Numbered from the stretch's first letter, positions 1-7,476 are shown. The stretch: DNA of 17,508 nt from Nocardioidaceae bacterium (GCA_013696065.1 JACCZJ010000399.1:1-17508), one strand, 5' to 3'. The notes: generated by a model not told the origin, from the sequence alone. Numbers and translations: made by a program.

Positions 1-37
1 CTGGCCCGCATCGTGCACCAGAACTACTCTTGTTCAG

Positions 38-42
38 AGGAG
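38..42 (+). promoter_or_regulatory. ribosome binding site of PRC-barrel gene
   Basis: AGGAG lies 7 bases before the ATG at 50. An in-frame TTG at 44 would sit only one base after it. The site therefore favours ATG 50 as the start. Confidence 0.7.
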
Positions 43-49
43 ATTGCAT

Positions 50-850
50 ATGCTCAGTCAGGATCAAGTACAGCAGGCAGTCGGCGCGGACGCCTACGGG
101 CCAGGCGGGGACAAGATCGGCCGCGTCGGCCAGATCTTCCTCGATGACCAGACCGGCGAACCCGTCTTCGCCACAGTCAACACCGGGCTCTTCGGCATGA
201 GCGAAAACTTCGTGCCGATCTCCGGCGCCTCCTACAACGGTGACCAGCTCACGCTGCCCTTCGACAAGGACCGAATCAAGGACGCGCCAAGCGTCAACCC
301 CGACGACGGTCACCTCTCACCCGAGGAAGAGCAGCAGCTTTACGACTACTACGGAGTCGCCTACACCGACACCTACGAGACTTCCGAAACCGTCTCCACA
401 ACCGACTACTCCACCGACACCCGTGAGGTCAGTGACCGCACGGACAGCAACGATGACGCCATGACTCGCTCCGAGGAGCAGCTGAGTGTCGGTACCGAAA
501 AGCGCGAAGCAGGTCGCGCTCGGTTGCGCAAGTACGTCGAAACCGAGCAGGTCAACGTCAGCGTCCCTGTCCGCAAGGAAAAGGCAGTGCTCGAGCACGA
601 GCCGATCACGGACGCCAACTATGACGCGGCCACCGATGGTCCAGCCATCAGCGAAGAAGAGCACGTCGTCACCTTGACCGAAGAGGTGCCGGTGGTGGCC
701 AAAGAGGTCAAGCCAGTCGAGCGGGTCCGCCTCAGCACGGAGACCGAGGTCCACGACGAGACCGTGACCGACGAGGTTCGCAAGGAGCGCATCGAAGCCG
801 AGGGTGACGTCGGCCACACAGGCACCACCGACGGCGACACCAACCGCTAG
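50..850 (+). CDS. PRC-barrel and DUF2382 domain protein
   Basis: A soluble 266-residue protein of unknown exact role. Residues 1-80 form a PRC-barrel domain, visible in the stretch GPGGDKIGRVGQIFLDD followed by VFATVNTG and FVPISGA. An acidic, Ser/Thr-rich linker of about 60 residues follows. Residues 140-250 match the DUF2382 pattern: a VGTEKREAGRARLRKYVETE-like core, VPVRKEKAV, then further charged beta-strand repeats rich in Glu and Val. Actinobacterial proteins with this architecture are commonly annotated as stress-response or photosystem-reaction-centre-like proteins, but the biochemical function is not established. There is no signal peptide or membrane segment, so it is probably cytoplasmic. 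ATG 50 is preferred because AGGAG stands 7 bases upstream. The gene is followed by a strong hairpin terminator and appears monocistronic within the window; its promoter is outside it or in the first 35 bases. Confidence 0.88.
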   Translation: MLSQDQVQQAVGADAYGPGGDKIGRVGQIFLDDQTGEPVFATVNTGLFGMSENFVPISGASYNGDQLTLPFDKDRIKDAPSVNPDDGHLSPEEEQQLYDYYGVAYTDTYETSETVSTTDYSTDTREVSDRTDSNDDAMTRSEEQLSVGTEKREAGRARLRKYVETEQVNVSVPVRKEKAVLEHEPITDANYDAATDGPAISEEEHVVTLTEEVPVVAKEVKPVERVRLSTETEVHDETVTDEVRKERIEAEGDVGHTGTTDGDTNR

Positions 851-886
851 TCAAGCAAGGGGGTGGCCTGACGGCCAGACCATAAA

Positions 887-923
887 GCGAGGAGCCGGCA
901 CCCGAAAGGGTCCGGCTCCTCGC
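887..923. terminator. strong bidirectional hairpin terminator
   Basis: A 12-bp perfect stem (GCGAGGAGCCGG with CCGGCTCCTCGC) continues past one bulged C into a 4-bp ACCC/GGGT stem closed by a GAAA tetraloop. It sits between two convergent genes, the PRC-barrel gene ending at 850 and nucS ending at 951. Short T-rich tails follow on both sides (CTTTA on plus, CTTTAT on minus). It most likely terminates both transcripts. Confidence 0.85.
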
Positions 924-950
924 CTTTACCAGCATCCTAGAGGGGCCGCG

Positions 951-1625
951 TCAGAACAGTCTGGCGCTGGGATCGTCCATGCCGCGCAACAGGTCGTAGT
1001 CGACGGTCACGCAGCGAATTCCGCGGTCCTGGGCTAGCACTCTGGCCTGCGGCTTGATTTCCTGTGCTGCGAGCAACCCTTGGACCGGACCCAGCAGTGG
1101 ATCTCGATTCAGCAACTCCAGATAGCGACTCAACTGCTCGACCCCATCAATCCCGCCGCGACGCTTGACCTCGACCGCAACCGAGGCGCCCTTGACGTCT
1201 CGGCACAGGAGGTCGACCGGTCCGATGGCGGTGGGAAACTCCCGACGCACGAGCGTCAGGCCTTCCATCAGCGATGCCGGGTGCTCGGCCAGCAACTCCT
1301 GCAGGTGCTTCTCGACCCCGTCCTTTTGGAGGCCGGGGTCGAAGCCCAGCTCGTATGTCGAGTCGCTGATGACGGCCTCGATCACGATCCGCAGGGTATC
1401 GCCGCTTTTCCCCTCGACCAGCCATTCGAGGTGGCCTTTTTCGTCGTGATCCTCGACCATGGAGCAGGGAGGCGACATCCAGTTGAGAGGTTTGTAGGAG
1501 CCGCCGTCGGAGTGGATGAGCACCGAGGAGTCGGACTTGACGATGAGCAATCTCGTGGCGAAGGCCAGATGAGCTGTGAGCCGTCCTGCGTAGTCGACCT
1601 GGCAACGGGCAATGACGAGGCGCAC
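951..1625 (-). CDS. nucS: mismatch-specific endonuclease NucS/EndoMS
   Basis: NucS (EndoMS) cuts both strands at mismatched base pairs and provides non-canonical mismatch repair in actinobacteria and archaea, which often lack MutS-MutL. The 224-residue protein has the usual length. The N-terminal part opens with MRLVIARCQVDYAGRLTAHL, typical of actinobacterial NucS. The C-terminal RecB-like nuclease domain shows the catalytic Asp (GPVDLL, D138) and the E-x-K pair (VAVEVKRR, E152 and K154). The extreme C-terminus ends ARLF, resembling the short clamp-binding tail reported for bacterial EndoMS. The start is a GTG at 1625. No good Shine-Dalgarno lies in front, but a TAGGCT -10-like hexamer ends 8 bases upstream, so the message may be leaderless. 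The gene converges on the PRC-barrel gene and diverges from the dehydrogenase at 1695. Linkage of nucS to acyl-CoA genes and the glg cluster is, from memory, also seen in Streptomyces and Mycobacterium. Confidence 0.95.
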   Translation of the reverse strand: MRLVIARCQVDYAGRLTAHLAFATRLLIVKSDSSVLIHSDGGSYKPLNWMSPPCSMVEDHDEKGHLEWLVEGKSGDTLRIVIEAVISDSTYELGFDPGLQKDGVEKHLQELLAEHPASLMEGLTLVRREFPTAIGPVDLLCRDVKGASVAVEVKRRGGIDGVEQLSRYLELLNRDPLLGPVQGLLAAQEIKPQARVLAQDRGIRCVTVDYDLLRGMDDPSARLF

Positions 1626-1633
1626 GACACGTG

Positions 1634-1639
1634 AGCCTA
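1634..1639 (-). promoter_or_regulatory. candidate -10 element of leaderless nucS
   Basis: Read on the minus strand the hexamer is TAGGCT, fitting the actinobacterial TANNNT -10 pattern. Eight bases separate it from the GTG start of nucS, about where a leaderless transcript would begin. There is no convincing -35 element about 17 bases further upstream. This is an inference from spacing only. Confidence 0.3.
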
Positions 1640-1694
1640 CCTATCGGTCGGGGCGGACCCGCGCGGCAAACCCGCACATGGGAGACTCGCCACC

Positions 1695-3362
1695 ATGCCT
1701 GAAGAGATAACGACGGTAGGTGTGGTCGGACTGGGGACGATGGGAGCCGGCATCGCTGAAGTGTTTGCGCGCAGCGGATGCCAGGTCGTGGCCCTCGAGC
1801 AGACCGATGAGCAGCTGGAGAGCGGACGCGCCCACATGCAGCAGTCCACCGACCGAGCACTCAAGCGTGGCAAGCTCACCGAAGTCGAGCAAGCCCAGAT
1901 TATGGGCCGGGTGCGTTTCGTCACTGACATGGACGAATTGGGCGAGTGCGACCTCGTCGTCGAAGCTGTCGTGGAGAGCTTGGAGGTGAAGCAAGCGATC
2001 TTCCAGGCGCTGGACAAGGTGGTGCGGCCAGACGCCGTGCTCGCCACCAACACCTCATCGCTTTCGGTCACCGAACTCTCGTCGGCCACTGCTTATCCTC
2101 ACCGCGTCGTCGGCATGCACTTCTTCAATCCGGCTCCTGTCCAGCGGCTCGTCGAGGTCATCGCCACGGTGGTGACGCAGCCACAGGTCTTGAGCGCCGT
2201 AGAGCAACTCGCTCGTAAGATCGGCAAGAGCCCGGTGGCGGTGGACGACAAGGCTGGATTCATCGGCAATGCACTGTTGTTCGGCTATCTCAACCACGCG
2301 ATGGCTATGTATGAGAGCCACCATGCGACACGAGAAGACATCGACACGGCCATGCGGTTGGGATGCAACTACCCCATGGGCCCGCTCGCACTCCTCGACC
2401 TGATCGGGCTGGACACGGCGCATCAGGTCCTCGACACGATGTATCGCCAGGGGCGCAACCGACTGCACGCTCCCGCGCCCATCCTGAAGCACCTGGTCAC
2501 CGCCGGGTTGCTTGGTCGAAAGACTGGACGTGGCTTCTACACCTACGAGGAAGCCCACAGCCCCGTGGTGGTGGACGACGCCCAAACGCCGAGCACAGAC
2601 TCTACGGCTCGCGGCGGACGATCCCTCGCACGGGCGGGAGTCGTCGGAACAGGGCCACTGGCAGCCGAGGCATCTCACCTGCTCACGGCGTCTGGCCTGG
2701 AAGTAACGCACGTGCTCGATGCGAACGCGGGACTGCATCAACTCGCGTCGGTCGATCTGGTCGTCGAGGCCGTAGCAGATGACTTGGACACCAAGACTGC
2801 CCTGTTTGCCGAGTTGGACACTGTATGTCGAGAGGGCGCCATCCTCGCGACCACCACTTCGTCGATGACGGTTATCGAGGTAGCCGCGGTGACGAGCAGA
2901 CCGCACGAAGTCGTCGGGCTGCACTTCTGCGATGTGGTGAAGCCGAGCCAGGTCGTAGAAGTGGTCACGAGTGTCGCGACCCATCCCGAGGTCTCAGAAG
3001 CAGTGCGCTCGATGGTTGCACAAGGCGGCGTGCAGCCGGTGTCGTGCAAGGACCGAGCGGGCTTCTTGGTCAATGCGTTGCTCATCCCCTATCTCAACGA
3101 CGCCGTTCGGATGCTTGATGCGCAGTATGCGGATGCCGATGACATCGATTTGGCGATGAAGGCCGGTTGTGCGCTTCCGATGGGCCCCTTCGAGGTGCTG
3201 GATTCACTCGGTCTCGACATGGCTCTCATGGTCCAGCGTGCGGTGTTTCGAGAAACTGGTGAGCCGGAATTCGCTCCGGAGCCGCTGCTCGAGCAACTCG
3301 TGGTCGCTGGCTATGTCGGTCGTACGTCAGGCCGCGGCTTTCGAGAACACCCGGATACCTGA
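1695..3362 (+). CDS. tandem-domain 3-hydroxyacyl-CoA dehydrogenase (3-hydroxybutyryl-CoA dehydrogenase type)
   Basis: This should oxidise (S)-3-hydroxyacyl-CoA to 3-ketoacyl-CoA, or the reverse, with NAD(P) in the cytoplasm. The 555 residues contain two successive dehydrogenase modules. Module 1 (about 1-285) is complete: Rossmann motif GLGTMG (12-17), Glu35 at the end of strand 2, TNTSS (118-122), catalytic His142 in HFFNP, and GNALL with Asn192, then the C-terminal helical domain ending LGRKTGRGFY. Module 2 (about 311-549) repeats this order but is reduced. Its glycine motif is GTGPLA, about 40 residues of the NAD domain are missing, and HFFNP has become HFCDV, although His410, the Ser pair (389-390) and Asn460 remain. 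Module 1 is therefore likely the main catalyst. GGGAG at 1680-1684 stands about 10 bases before ATG 1695. The hydrolase gene begins 3 bases after the stop, so the two are probably co-transcribed. The nearest alternatives are PaaH-like dehydrogenases; substrate range cannot be read from sequence. Confidence 0.9.
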   Translation: MPEEITTVGVVGLGTMGAGIAEVFARSGCQVVALEQTDEQLESGRAHMQQSTDRALKRGKLTEVEQAQIMGRVRFVTDMDELGECDLVVEAVVESLEVKQAIFQALDKVVRPDAVLATNTSSLSVTELSSATAYPHRVVGMHFFNPAPVQRLVEVIATVVTQPQVLSAVEQLARKIGKSPVAVDDKAGFIGNALLFGYLNHAMAMYESHHATREDIDTAMRLGCNYPMGPLALLDLIGLDTAHQVLDTMYRQGRNRLHAPAPILKHLVTAGLLGRKTGRGFYTYEEAHSPVVVDDAQTPSTDSTARGGRSLARAGVVGTGPLAAEASHLLTASGLEVTHVLDANAGLHQLASVDLVVEAVADDLDTKTALFAELDTVCREGAILATTTSSMTVIEVAAVTSRPHEVVGLHFCDVVKPSQVVEVVTSVATHPEVSEAVRSMVAQGGVQPVSCKDRAGFLVNALLIPYLNDAVRMLDAQYADADDIDLAMKAGCALPMGPFEVLDSLGLDMALMVQRAVFRETGEPEFAPEPLLEQLVVAGYVGRTSGRGFREHPDT

Positions 3363-3365
3363 GCG

Positions 3366-4121
3366 ATGACCGCCCAGAGGATCCGGCCCAACTCTGTCCT
3401 GCCTGCACGACGCGAGCCGCTGAGCCTGGAGACGGCGGACGGCTTGAAGCTTGTCGCCGAGCTGGCTCTGCCCCCGAGCGGAGACGCCGTCGCCACAATG
3501 ATCTGCCTGCACCCTCTGCCCACTCACGGTGGCATGATGGACAGCCAGATCTTCCGCAAGGCGGCTGCACGGCTGCCTGCGCTGGCTGAGATCGCCGTAC
3601 TCCGCTTGAACACTCGCGGGACAGCAAGCGTGCAGGGTAAAAGCGAAGGCGAATTTGATGATGCGCAAGGCGAACGCTATGACGTCGCGTCCGTCATCGA
3701 GTACGCCGAGTTCGCCGGGTTGCCGCAGATTTGGCTGGTGGGCTGGTCCTTCGGCACGGACTTGGCGTTGATGTATGGAAATGACCCCGCTGTGGTGGGG
3801 GCTATCTTGTTGTCACCGCCGCTGCGCTATGCGCAGGACAGTCACCTCGAGCACTGGCGCGAGAGCGGCAAAAAGCTGATCGCGATCGTGCCCGAGTACG
3901 ACGACTACCTGCGACCTGCCGAGGCGCGCGACCGGTTCGTCGCCGTACCTCAATGCGAGGTGGTTGATGTCGCAGCGGGCAAACACCTATGGGTTGGTCA
4001 GTCCGACAAGGTGCTCGACCTGATCGTGGCCAAGATCAATCCGGCAGCAGCGCCGTTGCCAGCCACCTGGGACGGCGAGATGACTCTCAGCGCGCCTCAG
4101 CTCGTCACCGACGACACATGA
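3366..4121 (+). CDS. alpha/beta hydrolase
   Basis: A 251-residue cytoplasmic serine hydrolase of unknown substrate. The oxyanion-side motif HPLPTHGGMMD (49-59) resembles the HPHPxxGG motif of the COG2945-type alpha/beta hydrolases. The nucleophile elbow is GWSFG (126-130) with Ser128. The probable acid is Asp179 or Asp180 in PEYDDYLRP, and the catalytic His is His207 in GKHLWVG, giving a complete triad in the right order. ATG 3366 follows the dehydrogenase stop by 3 bases, so translation is probably coupled. This pairing hints at a thioesterase or esterase acting near acyl-CoA metabolism, but that is inference. The gene runs tail to tail into the AI-2E-family gene with only 6 bases between the stops. 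Confidence 0.85.
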   Translation: MTAQRIRPNSVLPARREPLSLETADGLKLVAELALPPSGDAVATMICLHPLPTHGGMMDSQIFRKAAARLPALAEIAVLRLNTRGTASVQGKSEGEFDDAQGERYDVASVIEYAEFAGLPQIWLVGWSFGTDLALMYGNDPAVVGAILLSPPLRYAQDSHLEHWRESGKKLIAIVPEYDDYLRPAEARDRFVAVPQCEVVDVAAGKHLWVGQSDKVLDLIVAKINPAAAPLPATWDGEMTLSAPQLVTDDT

Positions 4122-4127
4122 GGTCGA

Positions 4128-5354
4128 TCACGACGCTTCTTGTTTCGGGAGCCAGACCTCACGGATGAGCAGCAGCAATCCGGCTGCGGTGGGGATCGCG
4201 AGCAAGGCGCCGACCACGCCGAGCAAGCTGCCCCCGATCAAGACGGCGATCACCGTGACTACACCAGGGACTTGAACCGAGGACCGCATGACTCGCGGGT
4301 AGATCAAGTAATTCTCCACCTGTTGGTAGATCACAAAGAAGACGGCGCAGGCAATGCCGACCGATAAAGACTCGGCGAACCCGATGAGCGTCACCACCGC
4401 GGCACCGATGGTGGCCCCGATCAACGGAATGAAGTCGAGTATGGCGACCACAAGAGCAAGCGCGAGGGCATACTCCGAGAGGCCCACGACCTCCAAGAAG
4501 ATGAACGACGTGATGCCAGCCGTAAGCGCCACCACGAAAGCCCCGGCCACGTAGCCACCCACGCGTCGCAGGATCTCGTCACCGAGATAGGTCACCCGCG
4601 TGCGACGTGACGCCGGTGCCAGGGAGAAGCAGGCTCGTTTGATTTCGGGAAGCGCCGCGAGGAAATACAGGGTCAGCACGAAGATCAAGAAGGCGTTGAA
4701 GAGGGCAGTCAGGACGGCTAGACCCACGGTGAACAAGCTGCCGAAGGCCGTATTGGCCAGGTCGGGGTCCTGAAGTTTCTCCTTGACCGTGCCGATGACC
4801 TGATACTTCTTGTCCAGACCGAGGATTGTCGAGTTTCGTTCGAGCTCTCCAAGCCAGCGAGGCGCAGTCGCGATGAGGGCTCTGATTTGTTCTTGCAGCA
4901 CAGGCACGAGCGTGACCATGAACAAGGTCAAGACGACGACCACGCCCACCGTGACGATGAGCACCGACCACCGGCGTCGGATGCCTCGATGCATGAACCA
5001 TTCGACGAGCGGGTTCAAGCCAACGGCAAGGAAAGCGGAGACCAAGACAAGCACGAGCACCGGCCGGATGTTCTGCAACCCCAACATCAGCGCGAGACCA
5101 GTCACCGCGCCGAGCGCCCCGAGAAACCCGATGTAGAAGGGGGCCCGGCGCGACACTGGCGCCCCCGGTTCACCGAAGGGGGTGTCGGAGTTCGTGTCCG
5201 GAGCCTCGTCGGGGTGGATCAAGAGCTCGTCTACGACGACCGGCGAGTCGGGGTCGAGGGAAGTGACGCTGGAGGAGCCGCCTACGCCGGTTTCCTCTTC
5301 CGTGGTGCGAGCTGCTTCTGCGCTGCGAGCTGGCTCGTTATCGGCCTCTGACAT
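4128..5354 (-). CDS. AI-2E family (DUF20) membrane transporter
   Basis: A polytopic inner-membrane protein of the AI-2E transporter/permease family, whose members export small molecules or act in ion antiport; the substrate here is unknown. From ATG 5354 it has 408 residues. The first 70 are acidic and disordered, rich in Glu, Asp, Ser and Pro, which is an extension relative to the roughly 350-residue core. Hydrophobic segments then occur at about 72-93, 97-114 and 130-152, followed by a soluble stretch (155-205), and further spans from 207 to 400. Family signatures are DFIPLIGATIG (about 307-317) and QQVENYLIYPRVM (about 344-356). ATG 5354 is preferred over GTG 5360 because AGGG sits 7 bases before the ATG. 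It lies 62 bases downstream of the coiled-coil gene on the same strand and may be the last gene of an epimerase-led operon. Confidence 0.88.
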   Translation of the reverse strand: MSEADNEPARSAEAARTTEEETGVGGSSSVTSLDPDSPVVVDELLIHPDEAPDTNSDTPFGEPGAPVSRRAPFYIGFLGALGAVTGLALMLGLQNIRPVLVLVLVSAFLAVGLNPLVEWFMHRGIRRRWSVLIVTVGVVVVLTLFMVTLVPVLQEQIRALIATAPRWLGELERNSTILGLDKKYQVIGTVKEKLQDPDLANTAFGSLFTVGLAVLTALFNAFLIFVLTLYFLAALPEIKRACFSLAPASRRTRVTYLGDEILRRVGGYVAGAFVVALTAGITSFIFLEVVGLSEYALALALVVAILDFIPLIGATIGAAVVTLIGFAESLSVGIACAVFFVIYQQVENYLIYPRVMRSSVQVPGVVTVIAVLIGGSLLGVVGALLAIPTAAGLLLLIREVWLPKQEAS

Positions 5355-5416
5355 GAGCACACCCTGTCATACGGCCCGGACCCTCGGTGCGAAGTCGCTG
5401 AGGCTCTACGCTCAGC

Positions 5417-6718
5417 TCAGCCGCGCGATTGAGCCTCTTGCTGTGTCTGGGCGGCGCCGGAGTGTTCAGCCACGATGTCCTCGCCGGTGGTGAAGCTGGC
5501 CACGAGATCGCGCAACTGTCCCAGCTGAGCCACGATCCCATCGCGTCTCTTTTGCAGCGCGTCGACCTCGAAGCGAGCAGCGGTTTGTCGTCGAGCGGCG
5601 TCTGCCGTCGCGTGGGTCACGATCTGCTCGGCTTGCTTGCGCGCGGCGCTGACGATCTGTTCGGCCTCGCGTCGGGAGCGGGTGAGCGCTCTTTCTCCCT
5701 CGCCGACTGCTTGTTCTCGGTGCTTGGTCGCGGTGGCTATCGCCTGCCGAGTCCGGTCTTCTGCTGCTCGTGCCCGAGCTTCGGCCTCGTCGACGAGGCG
5801 CGCCGTCTCGCCCGTGGCAGAGCTGTGCCTCTCGGCGGCTTCCTTGGTCATTCGCTCCTTTTCGACGGCCAGCAGGCGCCGTGCCTCGGCAGCTTCGCGG
5901 TCGGCGGCCGCGCGGGCTTGCTCCGCTTCGCGTTTGGCCCCTGAGAGCTGGGCGTTGGCCTGCTGCTGCGAAGCCAACCTGAGCTGGTCCGCCTCACGCT
6001 TTGCGGAGGCCAGGATGTCGGCCGCCTCCGCCTGGGCGAGCGACCGCTCCTGTTCGACCTGAGTCAGCACGGTGCTGCGGTGCTCGTCAATTTCGGCTAA
6101 TTGGACGCTGCGTATGTCTGATGCTTCCTTTTCGGCGTCAGCCTTGAGTGCAGCGGCTTCGAGCAGCATGTACTGCCGTGATTCTGCAGCCGCCTGTTGG
6201 GCGCTGGCTGTCACAGCGGCGGCCTGCTCCTCGGCCATGTGCAAGATAGCGGCGGCCTGGCGGCCGAGACCGGAGTAGGTGGGTGTCTCCTGTTCGGAGA
6301 GGCGCTCCGACTGCGCCGCCAGCTGCGCATTCAGCTGGGCGATTCGCTGGCGAGCAGAGGCGGCAGCGTTGGCCCTGGCGGCGCCTTCCTGCTCGTATCG
6401 TGAAACGAAGGCGTCGACTGCAACCTTGTCGTAGCCACCTCGCCGTACGACGGCAAAGGCTGGCGGCGCCATGTCGGGCCCCTGATCCGCTGAGCTCCTC
6501 GGCGGCGCTGGCGCGGTCGTGACGCCCGGTGGGGACGTCGGCGAGGCAGGTGGGTGCGGGCCTGGCTGCACGGCAGGGATGGCGCGGGTGTCGTCATCTG
6601 GGGCGGCAGGCCCCGGCAGAGACTGCGTGGGCTGAACCTCTGTCGGCTCATCGAAGAACGAGAGCCCAGGCGGCGGAGAACCAGGGTGATCGGTCACGGG
6701 TGGAGACACCTCAATCAT
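5417..6718 (-). CDS. DivIVA-like coiled-coil protein (Scy/FilP-type cytoskeletal candidate)
   Basis: A 433-residue protein with three parts. Residues 1-85 are Pro-rich and disordered. Residues 88-108 (FAVVRRGGYDKVAVDAFVSRY) match the short N-terminal DivIVA signature, in which a GYD-x-x-x-VD-x-F motif targets membrane curvature or assembles coiled coils. Residues 110 to about 415 are an almost unbroken Ala/Glu/Arg/Gln-rich coiled coil with many AEA, REAEQ and AAR heptads. No membrane segment is present. Actinobacterial proteins of this kind (Wag31, Scy, FilP, often mislabelled cellulose-binding) organise polar growth. In S. coelicolor, as I recall, scy and filP also lie beside the methylmalonyl-CoA epimerase gene, supporting that family. 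I chose ATG 6718 because the 96 bases before it have poor third-position GC. However, an in-frame GTG at 6814 overlaps the epimerase stop as GTGA and would give 465 residues. Confidence 0.82.
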   Translation of the reverse strand: MIEVSPPVTDHPGSPPPGLSFFDEPTEVQPTQSLPGPAAPDDDTRAIPAVQPGPHPPASPTSPPGVTTAPAPPRSSADQGPDMAPPAFAVVRRGGYDKVAVDAFVSRYEQEGAARANAAASARQRIAQLNAQLAAQSERLSEQETPTYSGLGRQAAAILHMAEEQAAAVTASAQQAAAESRQYMLLEAAALKADAEKEASDIRSVQLAEIDEHRSTVLTQVEQERSLAQAEAADILASAKREADQLRLASQQQANAQLSGAKREAEQARAAADREAAEARRLLAVEKERMTKEAAERHSSATGETARLVDEAEARARAAEDRTRQAIATATKHREQAVGEGERALTRSRREAEQIVSAARKQAEQIVTHATADAARRQTAARFEVDALQKRRDGIVAQLGQLRDLVASFTTGEDIVAEHSGAAQTQQEAQSRG

Positions 6719-6769
6719 GGTCGAGCGAGGGCGTGCGCGAGGACCCTCAACTGGTGACAGCAGACTACC

Positions 6770-6783
6770 TCGCCTCGAGGCGA
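6770..6783. repeat. 14-bp perfect palindrome
   Basis: TCGCCTCGAGGCGA reads the same on both strands. It lies in the 92-base gap between the epimerase stop and the ATG of the coiled-coil gene. It could be an operator for the latter or an RNA fold, or it may simply be part of the extended reading frame if the GTG at 6814 is used. No other copy was noticed in the window. Confidence 0.4.
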
Positions 6784-6810
6784 CAGAGCCTCCAGCACCC
6801 TTGGCGCGAA

Positions 6811-7284
6811 TCACCGCGCCAGAGCGGAGTCCCCGTCGGGCTCGATGTCGGGTGGCGCCGGTTCGACCAACTCAACCAGCACGCCACCTGCGTCTTTGGG
6901 ATGAATGAAGTTGATCCGGCTCCCGGCGGTGCCCCGGCGCGGTTCGTCGTACAGAAGGCGCAAACCGGTGGCGCGCACCGCTGCCATGGCCCTTTCGATG
7001 CTCGTCACACGGTAGGCGAGCTGCTGCATGCCCGGCCCCGACCGTTCGAGGAACTTTGCGATAGGTGAAGCCGCCGATAGCGGCGCCAGCAGCTGCAGAC
7101 AGACCCCGGAAGCCCCTACGGACACCATCGCCTCGCGCACCCCCTGTTCGGCGTTGACCTCCTGATGCTGCAGAGCGAAGCCGAAGTGTTCTCGGTAGAA
7201 GTCGATGGCCTCGTCAAGGTCGGCAACAGCCAAACCCACGTGGTCTATTGCGGTGATGAGATCGGAAGGAAACATGGGCTCCAT
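6811..7284 (-). CDS. mce: methylmalonyl-CoA epimerase (variant metal site)
   Basis: Interconverts (S)- and (R)-methylmalonyl-CoA in the propionyl-CoA/succinyl-CoA route; a cytoplasmic vicinal-oxygen-chelate (VOC) enzyme. From ATG 7284 it has 157 residues, close to the family's usual 140-150; ATG 7275, with GGAG just before it, would give 154. The family pattern is clear: IDHVGLAVADLD with His15, EVNAEQGVREAMV with the probable catalytic Glu46, CLQLLAPL with Gln64, EEPRRG-like DEPRRGTAGS, FIHPKDAGGVLVELV with Glu138. In Propionibacterium shermanii the metal is held by His, Gln, His and Glu. Here the third ligand position, usually GxGxHHxA, reads GPGMQQLAYRV (Gln87-Gln88), so the His is replaced. 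The acyl-CoA setting, with meaB divergent next door and a mutase downstream, supports the call. The reading frame stays open further upstream to 7485, but that part overlaps meaB and does not look like protein. Confidence 0.88.
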   Translation of the reverse strand: MEPMFPSDLITAIDHVGLAVADLDEAIDFYREHFGFALQHQEVNAEQGVREAMVSVGASGVCLQLLAPLSAASPIAKFLERSGPGMQQLAYRVTSIERAMAAVRATGLRLLYDEPRRGTAGSRINFIHPKDAGGVLVELVEPAPPDIEPDGDSALAR

Positions 7285-7476
7285 CGTGGCGGGTTTTCGA
7301 GGTTCACTCCAGAGGGTGTGACCGGCTCGACACCCACGTCCATGGTGAGGAGGCGGGGCGATGGCATCGGATCGGTCGCTGAGTACTCTGCTCAACGTGG
7401 ATGTTGACAGTGGGTCGGCGCGAGGGCGAAGGGAGGCAGGTATCTCGATCCCCATCCAGACGTTGCCTGCCGCCTC

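Noticed and set aside
5397..5416. GCTGAG/CTCAGC hairpin between the coiled-coil gene and the AI-2E-family gene
   Set aside because: Only 6 bp of stem with no T-rich tail; too weak to call as a terminator.
7404..7446. TTGACA at 7404 with TATCTC at 7441 as a meaB promoter
   Set aside because: The hexamers are 31 bases apart, far from the usual 16-18, and no better -10 lies at the right distance.
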